The notes below the pieces were generated by a model. It worked only from the letters and a program-made list of their open reading frames with translations, was not told the origin of the DNA and did no database searches. From positions 58,501 to 122,500 of the forward strand of contig JAXRKP010001173.1 of assembly GCA_037039925.1 (NCBI GenBank): 64,000 nucleotides of DNA, read 5' to 3'. Positions 12,421-25,597 of the stretch are shown here, one piece after another. Position numbers and translations under genes: made by a program. This DNA comes from Doris montereyensis (Eukaryota; Mollusca; Gastropoda; Nudibranchia; Dorididae). Position 1 is the first letter of the stretch. Every line of letters begins with the position of its first letter.

Positions 12421-14806
12421 CTGATTTTTTGAACAAACAGAATTAAATCACTCTTGTGAAAAACTTTTTGAAAGCATTGACATTAAAATTTTGGTTTGAA
12501 ATTCCACATACCTACATTCATTTTTTCATTTTGAGGATGCCTTTGCGACTGAATCATAAATGTATAAACGAAAGAGGACTTATGATACAACCCTATCTTA
12601 TGCCTACATCTACATCAAATTCTGCAGATATGTTTCCAGCTGCTCTCACTGCACATGTTGGTTTATTGAAAAGCTTTTAATGGCTTCTATTAAATTTTGC
12701 TCTACATTGTGTTCTTTAAGGAATTTTTACAATGTCAAATGTCCTTTATAAGTCAATAAAACACAGGTGCAAGTCAATGTTTCTCTCAAGGAATTTTTCC
12801 ATTATTTGTCTAATTGTAAATATGTGATCTTGTACACTTCTTCCTGGTCTATATCCACTCTGATGCTCTTCAATCTGATCCTTTACTCTTTTCCTTAGTC
12901 TCATTTCCAGTATCCTGGCATATACTTTTCCTGGAACGCTAAGTAGTGCTATCGCTCTATAGTTTGAGCATTCCATAGTTGATTCTTTCTCATGTATTGA
13001 TACTACCATTCCTTTTTTCCAGTGCTGGCACCTGTTTGGACTTCCATGCTTGATGTATAGTAGTTTGTCTACCTCTCTCCCTTGGTTTTTAATCATTTCT
13101 GGATAAACTTGATCTGCTCCTGGAGCTTTTCCTACTTTCACTTTTCTTATAGCTGTTTGGATTTCTTCCATTGATATATCTACATCTTCAGCTGTTTCCT
13201 CTGGATTACTTGTTACTCTTACTAGTTGATCTTTACTCCTTGTTTCATACATTCTGGAGGGATTATGTATAAATGTAATTGTTGAAAATACTTTCTCCAC
13301 GCTTCCATGATTTGGCTGTCTTCTTTCATTATTTCTCTTTTGGCATTCTTAATTTGTCGTATTGGGCATGCTTTGGTCTTTCTCATGCTCTTCGTTGCCC
13401 CCCAGAACAGCTTTTGATTTTCTTGATAGCTTTCTTGAAGTCTTTGTCCAAACTCTTCCCATTGTTCCTGTTTTGCTTTCCTCACTTCCTATTTGGCGAT
13501 AGTTCTTTTACTCACGTAATCTAGCCTATCCTCTGGTCTCTTTGTTTGCAAATATTTCTTCCAGGCATCCTTCTTTTCTTTGATCTTAGTTTTGACATTC
13601 TCATTCCACCGTGCTGTTCTTTTCCCATCTCCTTTAATTTGTTTCCTACCACAGACCTCTTCAGTACAACTGAGGAGTGTTTTTTTATTAGCCACTTTTC
13701 TTCTATTGTGCTATCATTCACATCCATCTGCCTTTCACTGATAAATCTTGTTATGCTAGATTGATATGTTTTACTACTGGTTTATTTAGTTCCTCTATTT
13801 TGAGTTTAGTAGCTTTCTTCTCTTTCCTTTTCTGTTTGTTTTCCTCAGTCAGTAATCTCATTTTGGCAATCACTAAGTGATGATCATTAAATATTTCTGC
13901 TCCTCTGTTTATTCTTGCATCCAATGTACTGTAAAAAATGAAACTGCTAACTATTATGTAGTCTATCATGGACTTTTCACACATGTCTACCTTTAGTCTT
14001 GTATATTTGTTGATATCTTTATGAGGAAAAAAGGTGTTGGTTATTTTCATGTTATTCTTTAGACAAAAATCTATTAGTCTCTCTCCATTTGGAGAAGCTG
14101 TTGTCTCTCCTTCTTTACCTATTACTCCTCCTGATGTTTCTATATTGTTGCTGAGTCTAGTGTTCAAATCTCTCTAAAAGCATTAGTTCCTGTTTGTGTT
14201 TAATATTCTCTGCAGCTATTTTTAAATCGTTTTCGAAGGTATCTTTTTCTTCTTTAGTGGCGTCTTCGTTTGGTCAATAAGCTATTAATAATTTAATTTT
14301 TTGTCCTTTTGGTTTAATATTTACCTCTAATAGTCGTTGGTTAATAAATTTCCAGCTTTCTAGTAGCCTTTTATGCACTAGGAGACCTACTCCTGCTCTA
14401 GCTCTATCTTTGATGTCTACTCCTGAGAAGATTAAAATATGATTTGGTTCTACATTTTCTATTCCTTGTCCTTTTTTCCTTGTTTCTGTAATGGCCAAAA
14501 TATCTGCTTTGAATTTTTCCATTTTTTCAACCAATTCTAACTCTTTTCCATTTATTGCACTAACATTCCATGTTCCAAAAATCACAGTCCGTGTCAAGCC
14601 GGTTATGTTATATTTATATCTCTGCATCAGTTTTCAGGTTTTGTTAAGCAGGAGATTAGCCCACTGTACCCTAGGTAGATGATGGGGCTGCCACTTTGAG
14701 GCTCCCTACTAGGCCTTGTTATTTTCTGTCAGGATTAACTCCCTTAGTCTTTGGTCTTTCAAGACCAGCCTGCAAGGCAGCAGGTTGTTACTTTCTGTAA
14801 GGGTTG
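12040..14806 (-). mobile_element. LINE-A copy 1 (5'-truncated, rearranged)
   Basis: On the minus strand, from right to left: about 1.5 units of the family's 66-bp 5' UTR repeat (14,720-14,803), an endonuclease start with FGTWNVSAINGKELE and DILAITETRKKGQ (14,274-14,627), the endonuclease histidine motif FNDHHLVI (within 13,751-14,167), RT blocks DISMEEIQTAIRKVK, GKAPGADQ, NYRAIALLSVPGK and YRPGRSVQDHIFTIRQI (12,746-13,485), then a disordered RT core and 3' end to about 12,040. Stops and shifts make it inactive. It sits antisense in the intron before the F-box exon. Confidence 0.88.
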
Positions 14807-15015
14807 CTTGCATATTCTGTTTATTTTATATATGCATTTTTCCTACTTGTTACATGTTTATTTTTCTGAAATTCAAGTCTGCTGTTTTAAGCAATTGAGT
14901 TGTTATGCTCGGGAATAATATTAGGGCTGTTTATGTTCTGATAAAATTGTTTTTCTGTCTTTAATTTTCAGCTGCATTGTATGTAAATTTTGCTTTTGAC
15001 TTCCTTTACTTTCAG

Positions 15016-15202
15016 CCAAAGGTCTTGATCACATAGCAGAGAACATTTTGTCATATCTGGATGCCAAATCTCTTTGTGCTGCTGAACTAGTATGCAAGGA
15101 ATGGTACAGAGTCATTTCAGAGGGGAATTTGTGGAAGAAGTTGATTGAGAGAAAAGTTCGAACAGATACTTTGTGGAAAGGGCTATCAGAAAGACGTTCT
15201 TG
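15016..15202 (+). CDS. BTRC: beta-TrCP F-box exon
   Basis: The exon starts after TTTACTTTCAG and ends at TCTTG|GTATGT. It encodes [40 protein letters not shown] and [10 protein letters not shown], an almost exact match to the F-box of beta-TrCP/slimb. In this family the F-box binds SKP1, tethering the receptor to CUL1-RBX1 in the SCF(beta-TrCP) ubiquitin ligase, which acts in nucleus and cytoplasm. Phase 2 entry (CC) completes the Ala codon begun at 10,164, and the split Trp codon (TG|G) joins the next exon. The exon is intact. Confidence 0.97.
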
Positions 15203-15505
15203 GTATGTAGTTCTACCCAAATGTTTCACATGAGGAGTAATCATAATTATTACTCAAACATAATATATTGTGAAAGTGGATTAATATCTATGACATTTAT
15301 AATCAGTGCATCTTGGTTTTTTGTTTGTTTTTTTTTGGGGGGGGGTGACTTATGAAGCAAAAATGATTGCCATGCAGTAACAATCTCTTTCATTCTCTTT
15401 TTTGTTTCATTTAGAATATTTTTTTTAATGTTTGGCCATTATATAAACATATATGATCACATAAAGAGTTCTAAACCATCATCACATCAACACATTTCTT
15501 TTCAG

Positions 15506-15602
15506 GGATCAATATCTGTTTAAACAAAGACACCACAATGAGCCTCCCAAAGACCACAAATTCTACAGAAATTTGTATCCACAAATTATTGAAAACATTG
15601 AT
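15506..15602 (+). CDS. BTRC: beta-TrCP linker exon (F-box to WD40)
   Basis: Bounded by TTTTCAG and AACATTGAT|GTATGT. After the G that completes Trp it reads DQYLFKQRHHNEPPKD, FYRNLYPQIIENID. This corresponds to the helical linker of beta-TrCP (W.QYLFK ... FYR.LYPKII.DI) that holds the F-box and the beta-propeller at a fixed distance. The variable middle part (QRHHNEPPKDHK) differs from vertebrate and fly sequences as expected. The frame is open and both junction phases fit. Confidence 0.95.
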
Positions 15603-15609
15603 GTATGTA

Positions 15610-16500
15610 TTCAATTATTATTTAATATATTTATGGTTTTACTTTCTACATCTTCATATTATTCTCCACCCAGGAAAGAACACAGAGACTAGTCTGAAAA
15701 TTGTATATAAAAACTTTTTCATACTCCTACATTTTGTATTATTTTATTCATTCTTATTTCATGATTTTGTCGCCAAAAATAATTTCATTTGCATGAACTT
15801 TACAACTCCCTAATGAATGAAACATGAGAAAAATATTGATAGGATAGTTAGGAATTTAATAATATACATTTCCCCTTGGTTGTGTCAGGATTTGATTGCA
15901 TCAAAATTGCAATGCCTAGACTAGACAGAGTTTTGTCTTCCAATGAGATATAACACACTACCGAGGTTGATATATGTTCTATTTCATTTTTTCTATTATT
16001 TCTTTACTTTAACGGCAGGCTTTAAACTTCCTGAATGTTAAAAATCCTTTTTACTCACATGTTTCTCTTTATTGGAGTAGTTTACTTTGATTTTTAAGGA
16101 CAGAAGTACATTTAAATAGTCTTCTATCATTTTACTTTCACTGAACTAGCTTTTGGGATAGCTGAAGACCAGTCATGTATTCTAGTTTTTCAAAAGATCC
16201 GTAACTATTACGGAAAATTCATGCAGACTTTTGGGACTATGAGAAACAGCATATATTTAAAAATAATCTTAATATATCAGGCAAATCTATTATAAAGTTG
16301 TGCTGTAGAATCTTTATTCTTTGAAAAATTATGTAATTTATCATGCAAACCAATAAAAACTCCCATTTTTGGAGCATTTTAGATCTGAAAGTGTAGCCAG
16401 GATTTTTAAGCTTCTTTTTTTGCATGTCTATAGAACAAAATAATTTACATTATCATGAAAAGGAAATAAGATTCTTTGGAAAGATGTTTGACACACATTT
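15610..16500. other. Intron, AT-rich, nothing recognised
   Basis: Intron between the linker exon and the first WD40 exon. AT-rich with long T tracts; the only recognisable insertion is a SINE-A fragment further right. Confidence 0.45.
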
Positions 16501-16665
16501 TCCCTACTTTACCCGGGTGCAAATGGGTACCAGTCACAGCTTGAGTAGCGGCCTGTTCAGGAGGTGATTATTATTGTCACCTGTTCCGCTTCATGCTATA
16601 GAACCCAGCATATGTTCTGGCTCTATGGGCCATGAGGGCCTCGAAGGGACTTTTTTTATACTCAC
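16500..16665 (+). mobile_element. SINE-A, truncated copy (no tRNA head)
   Basis: Contains the family body: CCCGGGTGCAAATGGGTACC, GAGTAGCGGCCTGTTCAGGAG, TTGTCACCTGTTCCGCTTCATG, CTATGGGCCATGAGGGCC and the 3' end TCGAAGGGACTTT. The tRNA-like part is missing. Five other copies are at 20,605, 27,090 (minus), 38,455 (minus), 47,290 (minus) and 55,560. Confidence 0.8.
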
Positions 16666-16737
16666 CTTGTTTTAATCTTAATGCTTCTTATCTGTCACTG
16701 TCAAATTATATGTGATTTATTTTCTTTCCGTCTTCAG

Positions 16738-16875
16738 AGGATAGAAAATAACTGGAGAACTGGTCGACATGAATTACAAAAGATTCAGTGTTTGAGTGAG
16801 ACCAGCAAAGGTGTCTACTGTCTTCAGTATGATGACAGTAAAATTATCAGTGGCCTCAGAGATAATACCATTAAA
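16738..16875 (+). CDS. BTRC: beta-TrCP exon, first WD40 repeat
   Basis: Exactly 46 codons between CGTCTTCAG and ATTAAA|GTAATA. It reads [14 protein letters not shown], then [20 protein letters not shown] and RDNTIK. The ENNWR.GRH and [11 protein letters not shown] words are hallmarks of beta-TrCP/slimb. The exon supplies the end of the linker and most of blade 1 of the seven-bladed propeller that recognises doubly phosphorylated DSGxxS degrons (beta-catenin/armadillo, IkappaB, Ci/Gli in known systems). Intact, phase 0 at both ends. Confidence 0.97.
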
Positions 16876-17193
16876 GTAATAAATCATGTCAACTTTGTTA
16901 GTATGTCAACTTTGTTAGTATTGTCATATATATTCATTGCCATATTTATATTATTTTTCCTTTAACGTGGCATTCTAGATTTTGATCATTCGATATATTC
17001 AAGACTTTTATTTTAATTGTGTGCATTTAGTACAATGGTAACCAGAGATTTATTATGCACTTCTTAGCTGCGCTATAAAACTGACGAGTTTTCTTCTGAA
17101 TGCTGTTCCAAGGTTAAAAAAGACCAAATTGTCTATGTTGCCTCATAGTCTTTTTTCTTCTCTCCTTTAACTATGCAAATCTTTTTCTCCTAG

Positions 17194-17312
17194 ATTTGGA
17201 GCCGTGACAGATTAGAATGTATACAAGTTTTGACAGGGCACACAGGGTCTGTCCTTTGTTTACAGTATGATGAAAACATCATCATCTCAGGTTCAAGTGA
17301 CTCCACAGTGAG
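17194..17312 (+). CDS. BTRC: beta-TrCP exon, end of WD1 and WD2
   Basis: Starts after TTCTCCTAG and ends at GTGAG|GTAAAT. It encodes [53 protein letters not shown] and SGSSDSTVR match the family almost word for word. The frame is open throughout; the exon ends two bases into the Arg codon completed by the next exon. Confidence 0.96.
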
Positions 17313-17329
17313 GTAAATCTGCTGACATC

Positions 17330-19670
17330 TGCAAGTTGTCAGTTACGTTTTCAAAGCAATGTTCCACACAACTATTATTGAGTTAATTTTAATTTCTTCC
17401 TTTTCTTAGAGGTAGTCAAGTGTTTTTTTTTTTATTGTTTTTTTTTATATTTTATTTATAGACTAAGAATTTCGCTTCTTGAAGTATAATAAGAAATGTT
17501 CTCTTCACTTACAATCTATGGAGTTTTATGACTATTTCTATCAAAATCAGCAATATTTCAGTTAAAGGTTGAGGGGATTGTTTTGTTGGTGTGTGCGTGG
17601 AAGGTGCTTGATTGGTTTTGGATTTTTTAAAAATTAGCCTAATTTGATATGTCTGTATTTATATTGCAGATGTTTTAGAGTCCTGTTGGAAAGTTTTCTT
17701 TGCCAATACATTGTTTCTTGTGCATGCTTACCGTTTTGAGCATTATGTGATCATTACTATGTGTAGATAGGAGACCACTTGTCCCTGAAGCTAATGGCCT
17801 TTACCTGGTCATCAGTTTCATTCTGTAGCCATTAGGGCAATCCCCATATTTTGTTCATCAGAGGGTAGCTCATTTTCTTTCTGTGGGCGGTTGGTGGGAG
17901 TTGCTGGTAGGTCCTCAGGGTGTCCAGCAAGGTCGAAAATATGTCAGATTTTTCATACTCAGGTCGGAAAGGTTGGCAATGGTCGGAAATTAATGTCTTG
18001 GGTATGAAATCAAGTAGAAATGGGGCTCAGGTAGTAAAAACAGGGTTCCCATGCATCAGGGAAATCCTTCAAAAAGAAAAAAAAGTCGAGGAAATGATAT
18101 ATTGAGGATGAACATAAGAGAAAATCAGGGAAATCAAAGTAGACATGAACAATTATCGGCACCGCGAAATGGGAAAATGCGAATAAGTTTGTGGACGATG
18201 AATCATCATTTTTTCATCCATTTCCGATCATACATGCTTTGCTGTCTGGCGATTCTTTCATGTTGAAACTAAACGGTTCCGATACCTTCTTTAAAATTGT
18301 AAAGTTTGCCCGGGGAATTAGTATCAGATTTCGACACAAAGTTTTCAATACTTTCTTTGGTTTTAGCGCCTGTACCAATACCATGGCCCAACCTCCTTGA
18401 CTTTTAGTTTTACTCTGGAGAGATTAAGAATGCTGTGTATGTTAAATAGTCGATTGCACACGTTCTTGTATGGTTCGTATCAAAGGGAGAGAGACAGAGG
18501 GCAAGGTGCATATTTTAAGTCCAATCGCGCATGTGTGTGTGTAAGAAGGCTAGACAGAGAATGTTTGTGTGTGTTTAATGCGACCAATCGCACATGTGTG
18601 TATTAGTATTAGAGAGTACATATGGATGGTCGGGAGTTTACGGATGACCGAAAGGCAATGCAAGTGTTTAGGGAGAATAGAGGAGGTTGGATGATCTAAG
18701 GGATATCCTGCACGCACGGCCTATAGCAGGATAGAGGTGGGGGGAGGGGACAGGGTGAAGAAAGTCAATGTGAAAACATGATGGCAAAACAAGAGGTGAC
18801 TGAGTCTGACATATGGTATCGGAAGAGAAAGAGAGAAATAACGAATGTGTCTTCTACTGCAGTGTAGACATGGGTGGGAAAGGGTAGAACCGGGAAGAAG
18901 GCATTGAAGTACTATACTAGATTTAGATCTAGATACCGGTTTATTGAAGAAAGAAAGAGGGGATGGGGCGGTTGCCAATATAATGGAGATTTTTACATGG
19001 GGAAGAGGTGGTTAGATGTTTTACGTTGCAGTCAAGGAGTTAAGTTTTTGATCATGAGAAAAAGAAAGAGAGAGAGACTGGTGTGGGGGGGGGTGGGTAA
19101 AAGAATAAAGGAAGATTTATAATTGATAGAGTTCAATCAAGTTATAGAAAAAGCCTACCAAACCTGATTTTCTTCTCGATAGACTGAGTAAGTATTTGTG
19201 CGTGTGTTTAGGCTATGACATTGTCACTCTTGTGTTTGATTTATTTTTCAAAAGGAGAATTAAAAACTTTTTTTTCTTCGTTTTTGCAGTTTGCATGTTT
19301 TGTGAAATGATAGGTGTAGATCTATCACTACTAGTACTAGATCTATCAGCTATCAGAATTATTTTGTTTTCAAGGAATGTGTGGGAAAATGCTGAAATAT
19401 TATTAATCCAAAGTGAAACATTAAAGAAATGTGTGATCACTTTTCATTTCATTGAGATTCTCTAGAAAGTCATTCATTTATGATTTGAATTGACAATTTC
19501 TAATAATGCATTGAAATTGGAATTATTTATGCTATTCTCCGTTTCTGGCGTCGGGAGAGTATTTAATTTCCTAGGTAGGATTTTTGTGTTGAGGTAGGAT
19601 ATTTTCAGTTGACTTTTTGCTGGATACCCTGCTGTCCACTGCCCGGCATGTTGTTTCATTTGATAAAAAA
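17330..19670. other. Large intron, mostly unassigned
   Basis: No exon-like or repeat element was confidently identified apart from short GT-rich words (CGCATGTGTGTGTGT near 18,530 and CGCACATGTGTGT near 18,590) and purine-rich stretches near 18,830-19,110. A stretch around 17,880-17,920 (GGGCGGTTGGTGGGAGTTGC) resembles 36,935-36,960. Confidence 0.4.
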
Positions 19671-19684
19671 TTGTGGTTTTACAG

Positions 19685-19791
19685 AGTTTGGGATGTCAGC
19701 ACTGGTGAAATGATGAACACTTTAATACATCACTGTGAGGCTGTTTTTACATTTGAGGTTCTGTGATGGTATTATGGTCACATGCTCAAAG
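19685..19791 (+). CDS. BTRC: beta-TrCP WD3 exon with a one-base insertion
   Basis: Flanked by TTTTACAG and TCAAAG|GTAAAG. The first base completes Arg, then VWDVSTGEMMNTLIHHCEA follows. After GAGGCT the text has five T where four would keep the frame; with the extra T the frame meets TGA shortly after. Ignoring one T gives VLHLRF then DG.MVTCSK, the expected family sequence. The exon is 107 bp against 106 expected. A homopolymer miscall is the simplest explanation; a real inactivating mutation cannot be excluded. Confidence 0.9.
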
Positions 19792-20604
19792 GTAAAGATT
19801 CAAATGAGCTAAAATGTTGTTACACATTATTTTTGTTATCTTTTTCCTTTAAAAAAATGTATTAAGCACCAGGTATATAATGTAAAATATACTCAAACGC
19901 TCTTAGTCCAAAGCTTACGTTAGTCCAAGACCTCCCATCCCTGTAATCTTAAATTTCACTTTAGGGCTCGTAATACTCTTATTAATTAACTCCTGGAAAG
20001 ACCTTTTCTCTTAGAGTTAAGCAGTACCTCCGACGTTTTAAAATTTCCTCCTAGAAATTACTTTGATTTTTAAAATTTCCATCTCTCCTCAGTCTCAGAT
20101 TTATTTGGCTCTTCAGACACCAATATTGTTGATTCTTGCTTCTAAACCTTAATTTCCATATTTTAAAAAAATATTTAAAAGCACAGCAATATTGTTTTAG
20201 CATCCAAGCAATTTTCACACTTCAATTTATAACTTCATTCTTATTTTTGTTTGAAAGACTTCACATGTATATTCATTTTCCAGGATAACTTTTTGTTTAT
20301 CTGTATATATATTTCTGAGTTGATCATTCTGTGTGCATCAAATGCTCTATTGCCAGGCTGCTTAAGGTAATCATACTTTGCAAGTAGCTTTTATTGATCT
20401 CAAGATCTTTTATATGAGTAATTCTTCTACCACAAATGACGTTTGATTAAGGAAATTCATTCTCCTAAGCCACCATTTTCAGCAAGATTTTATGCTAAAA
20501 ATTGTTTGAACAGTATCATTCATGTCTAATACATATTTGATCGATATCATTGTTGCTCATAGTAATTATGCTTGTTGGAGATAAACCCAGGTAGCGTTAT
20601 TCTT

Positions 20605-20888
20605 CAAAAGCTTTGATAACATAACAGTTGGACTGTTGCACTTGGAATTAGGAGGTCCTGGATACAAAGCCTGACTTTAGTGTTCTACCATTATGTTCCT
20701 TGAACACACGCCCAACACGCATTTCCCCTCTCAGCCCAGTTGGAAATGAGTTCTAACATCAGGTGGGAAGTAAGAGTTGCCACGAGTAGCGGCCTGTCAA
20801 GGAGGCTATGTATTGTTTGTTCTATGTCATGCTATAGAAACGAGAATTAGTTCTGACTCAATGTACCGTGAAGAAACTTTTTATCATC
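20605..20888 (+). mobile_element. SINE-A copy with tRNA-like head
   Basis: Begins near AACAGTTGGACTGTTGCACTTGG and GGTCCTGGATACAAAGCC (degraded box A/B region), followed by the body CACGCATTTCCCC, GAGTAGCGGCCTGTCAAGGAGG, CTATGTCATGCTATAGAAACG and a 3' end near GAAGAAACTTTTT. It ends just upstream of the next beta-TrCP exon. Confidence 0.75.
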
Positions 20889-20946
20889 CTTAAATTATAC
20901 TCCATGAAGGGTAACACATTTAATCTTTTTCTTGTCCTTTTTCCAG

Positions 20947-21090
20947 GATCGCTCAATTGCAGTGTGGGATATGCAATCGCCGACAGAGATCAACCTCAGG
21001 CGAGTCCTGGTTGGACACCGTGCCGCTGTTAATGTTGTTGATTTTGATGAAAAATATATTGTCTCAGCCTCAGGAGATCGTACGATAAAG
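20947..21090 (+). CDS. BTRC: beta-TrCP exon, end of WD3 and WD4
   Basis: Exactly 48 codons between TTTTTCCAG and ATAAAG|GTAATG. It reads [48 protein letters not shown]. This is one of the most conserved parts of beta-TrCP and is nearly identical to the fly and vertebrate proteins. Intact, phase 0 at both ends. Confidence 0.97.
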
Positions 21091-21429
21091 GTAATGCCAA
21101 TCTTTTCAGGCTTGAAATGATACTGTTTGATACAGGATTCTATCACTGTACTCAGTGCTTTATACAATGTTCAGGTATTTATACGGAAATCCGTATATTT
21201 CGAAATTCTCCGTATGTCCTGTACATTTCGAAATTCTCCGTATCTCGATTTATTTCCGTCCGAAAATCGAAAACATTTATACGGAACTTTTATCACGGGC
21301 GATCATTTTATACCCGTCACCGATCCGTCCGGTTCCCAAGCCTATAAAAACTATTTGACCGAATATTCATGCTTTTCCCGTTCTCTTCTCTTCCGTCCAT
21401 CACTGGTTCGAATTTTCATTGTTCATTAA

Positions 21430-22537
<1,108 letters not shown>

Positions 22538-23035
22538 GTAAGAAGTCCGGCAATCAATAGGCTTTAGTGATTTTAGTGCGTTCTAATAAATAATAAATAA
22601 TAAGAGGAGATAATTGGCAATTCGGGAGGTTTAGAAATCCCATTACAACGATAGTGACCCTACGTCTCCACTATGCACTCTTTTTGTATAACAATACAAT
22701 GTTACTAAAAATACATTTAAATGAGAGAGAGAGAGAGAGAGAAAAATACTAATAGCACATTTTCAAGTAGAGTTCAAGATTTGTCCCACGACTCCCATCC
22801 CGTCCCGTATTCCGCGAAACAATTATCGATCGATAAAGACACAAGTTTGTGCTAGTCTAGTGGGGGCGCTCTATGTGACTGTAGATAGTCAGAGAGGGTG
22901 GGAGGGGGGGGAGTGATGATGGGAGAGTAGGGGAGATGATTAGGGGGAGGGGGCACGTACGGGGGAGGGGGAACCATTGTCTAAAGCGCTTTCTTTTCGG
23001 TAAGGGTTTCGTTGCCGGTGCCTTTCTTTCTCTTT

Positions 23036-23040
<5 letters not shown>

Positions 23041-23090
<50 letters not shown>

Positions 23091-23225
23091 CTCTCTCTCT
23101 CCATTTCCTCTCTCTCTTTCTCTCTCTCTCTACTCTCTCTCTCTCCATTTCTCTCTCTCTCTCTCTCTCTTTCTTTCTCTCTCTCTCTCTCTCTCTCTCC
23201 ATTTCTCTCTCTCTCTCTCTCCTCC

Positions 23226-23285
<60 letters not shown>

Positions 23286-23348
23286 GTCTCTCTCTCTTTC
23301 TCTCTCTCTCCACCTCTCTTTATCTCTCTCCCTCCCCCTCTCTCTCTA
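23041..23348. repeat. (CT)n microsatellite with periodic CCATTT interruptions
   Basis: CT runs interrupted at intervals by CCATTTCTC words (about 23,100, 23,145, 23,200, 23,225), indicating internal duplications of a longer unit. Confidence 0.93.
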
Positions 23349-23399
23349 TTGGCAAATATCGGCTTCTCACGTATCGCTTCCTCCTCGTTATATAGTCGT

Positions 23400-24390
23400 G
23401 AAGTTTACCGTATCGGTTTCAGCAGATTGGTACACACGATAAACCCGTAACGCGTAATAAGAATAGGTTAAAGTCGTACAAAAAAACGAAAAAAGGCATT
23501 GGTTTTCATGCATCCACACGATCCGGAACGGGCGAGGTCCTCTGATCCAACGGTAAGACACCAGCCGTGGACTCCACGCCCGAGTGTGTCGGGAAACACA
23601 AATAGACTTCACATCTTATTGAGGACTAGGAAAAGTCAGGGAACTCCCCAAACCAGATGCCAAACGCCGTCACTAAAAAAATGGCAGGAAACCTCGGTCC
23701 AACGGACCCGTGCAGTTCGCGTAACATTACATCACTGGCATTGGACCTAGAATTTTCAGTTATGCCCCTTGACTGAAAAATGTGACTTTTAAAAGCTAAT
23801 TTACTCGTCTCATCATCCTTTGCTATCTCTTAAAGTCATATATCTGGAATTCTCAGGTTATAAGCTTTAACATGGTATATAACACTTGTAGAAATATAAC
23901 ATGTACATTTTGACAAAGAGGGAAATGGGGATGGACCATTTTGTGAAACCTGCCATAATGATATTAATTAATTTGTATATGTCCTAATCATCCACTCAAG
24001 GTGCTCGATGGCATTTTACAATATCAGTAAGCATTTACACCGTTCATACACAGCCGCATGCATACTGACAATTAATGAGAAAATGTAAGTGACAAAGATG
24101 TAAAATCCATTGGAATAAAGGGCATATAACAAATTAAAAGGTTTAAAAAAAGCTTTGCGAAAACAATTCTGTCTTAAGGTGTTTTTTTTTAAAGTGTCTA
24201 AAGAGGTTTAAAAAATAACTCATTCCATAGTTTAGGCATAGCAATACAAAGAGAATTTTTCTTAAAGTATGGATTAAGAACTAGAATCTGATGACTTAAG
24301 ACTTTATTGGGATAGTAAAAGCTGTTATGTAACATTATGCTTTTTCTATTAACACAATATAATAAAGAATTTTTGTTTTTGTCTTTCAAC
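23400..24390. other. Intron without recognised content
   Basis: I found no exon, SINE or array here. A stretch at 23,520-23,600 contains CCAACGGTAAGACACCAGCCG and may be part of a degraded tRNA-like repeat, but boxes A and B cannot be placed with confidence. Confidence 0.4.
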
Positions 24391-24395
24391 TAAAG

Positions 24396-24514
24396 GTCTG
24401 GAATACTTCCACATGTGAATTTGTACGCATTAAAATGGGCACAAACGAGGAATTGCTTGCCTTCAGTACAGGGAGAGATTAGTTGTCAGTGGAAGCTCTG
24501 ATAATACCCATTAG
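24396..24514 (+). CDS. BTRC: beta-TrCP WD5 exon with compensating indels
   Basis: Bounded by ACTAAAG and CATTAG|GTATTT. It opens VWNTSTCEFVR; next the text CGCATTAAAATGGG is one base short of what the family's TLNG would need. From there the +1 frame reads GHKRGIACLQYRERLVVSGS and SDNT until an extra C in AATACCCATT restores the frame. The two changes cancel, so the exon length (119 bp) equals the expected length. As written, the frame between them contains a TAG. Splice sites and all family residues outside the two spots are intact. Confidence 0.9.
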
Positions 24515-24989
24515 GTATTTTTGTTTGTCATGTGTTTTGTATTTTATTTATACTAGCCTGCAGTCCATTGAACAGAAACAAAGACAAGTTCTAACATGTC
24601 CGTTTCTAGTTTTGTTTTTCCACAGGGTTGAGTGAAATGGGGAATGTTATCTTGAGATAACGTGTTCAGGTCTAATCAGTGACAATTTTTATGAAGATAA
24701 AATAACCTTCCTAGTCTTTTTGACGATTTCCATGTTCACTCTTTATATAGGTACTGTATTTGTTCTAATAGTTTGTAAAATTGATGGTCGGGCTTAAAAG
24801 CCTATTGTTGTTACATAATCGACTTTACTTCCATTTGAGTATGATGTTGTTTGTATTATGTCCTCATAATCATCAAGAAGTTTGTGGAGATCAGAATAAT
24901 ATTTTGAATACAAGATTTGTGCTTGAACATTGAATATACTTTTGTCATTCAAGAAGTAAATAGTACCCTTTTTAGACAACATAAGACTA

Positions 24990-25105
24990 GCTCCCATTTC
25001 TTTCCTTTCACATTTGCTCTTATCTTTTATCTTGTTGCTTCTTCTTAATTCATCCTGAGATCACACCATATGGTGGACAGGGTACATTCCAATTGAACAA
25101 ATTGG
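24990..25105. repeat. Dispersed repeat shared with 36,960-37,060
   Basis: Both places share CATTTCTTTCCTTT-like text, then ATCTTGTTGCTTCTTCTTAA (ATCTTGCTGTTTCCTCTTAA in the other), ATTCA.CCTG and CATATGGTGGA followed by GGGTA and ATT.CAAT. Family unknown. Confidence 0.6.
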
Positions 25106-25597
25106 TTACACAGCTGCCAATCAGTGCGTAAATAACTTATTTTGTAATTTTTCTTGACTCTGAGTCCGTAAGTCTGTATTTACCTTGAAAAGTATGTATA
25201 TGAGGATAAACTATATTTTGTTTTAAAAGGAATCAAGTTAAGGGCAGAGGCAGACAATTTGGGATGAAGGTTTGGAAATGCCATTCTAAGTTTGCAAGAT
25301 TACTGTCACACTTTGCTAGAAAGGCCTGTGATCAGCAGACCTTTCGTTTTTCACTATGAAGGGGTTACTACAAGTTATCAATGCTTTCTAGAATGTTACG
25401 GGCCCCTGTGCGAGTTAGAATTAGTTTGCGCAGTCAGCGTGTGTTTTTCGATTTGAAAAGGTTGGCAACTATGTGGTTGTAAAACTCTTCATATTGTTGC
25501 ATGCATGACAGGTTGTTCTATCAATGCAAAACCACCTAATTAATAATCTCCCTCTTTTCATTTGAAGGAAATGTTTTATAGAGTGATTAATATAGTA

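Noticed and set aside
19620..19660. LINE-A 5' end (GTCCACTGCCCGG) near the WD3 exon
   Set aside because: Only about 14 bp match and nothing further in the LINE follows on either side; probably chance.
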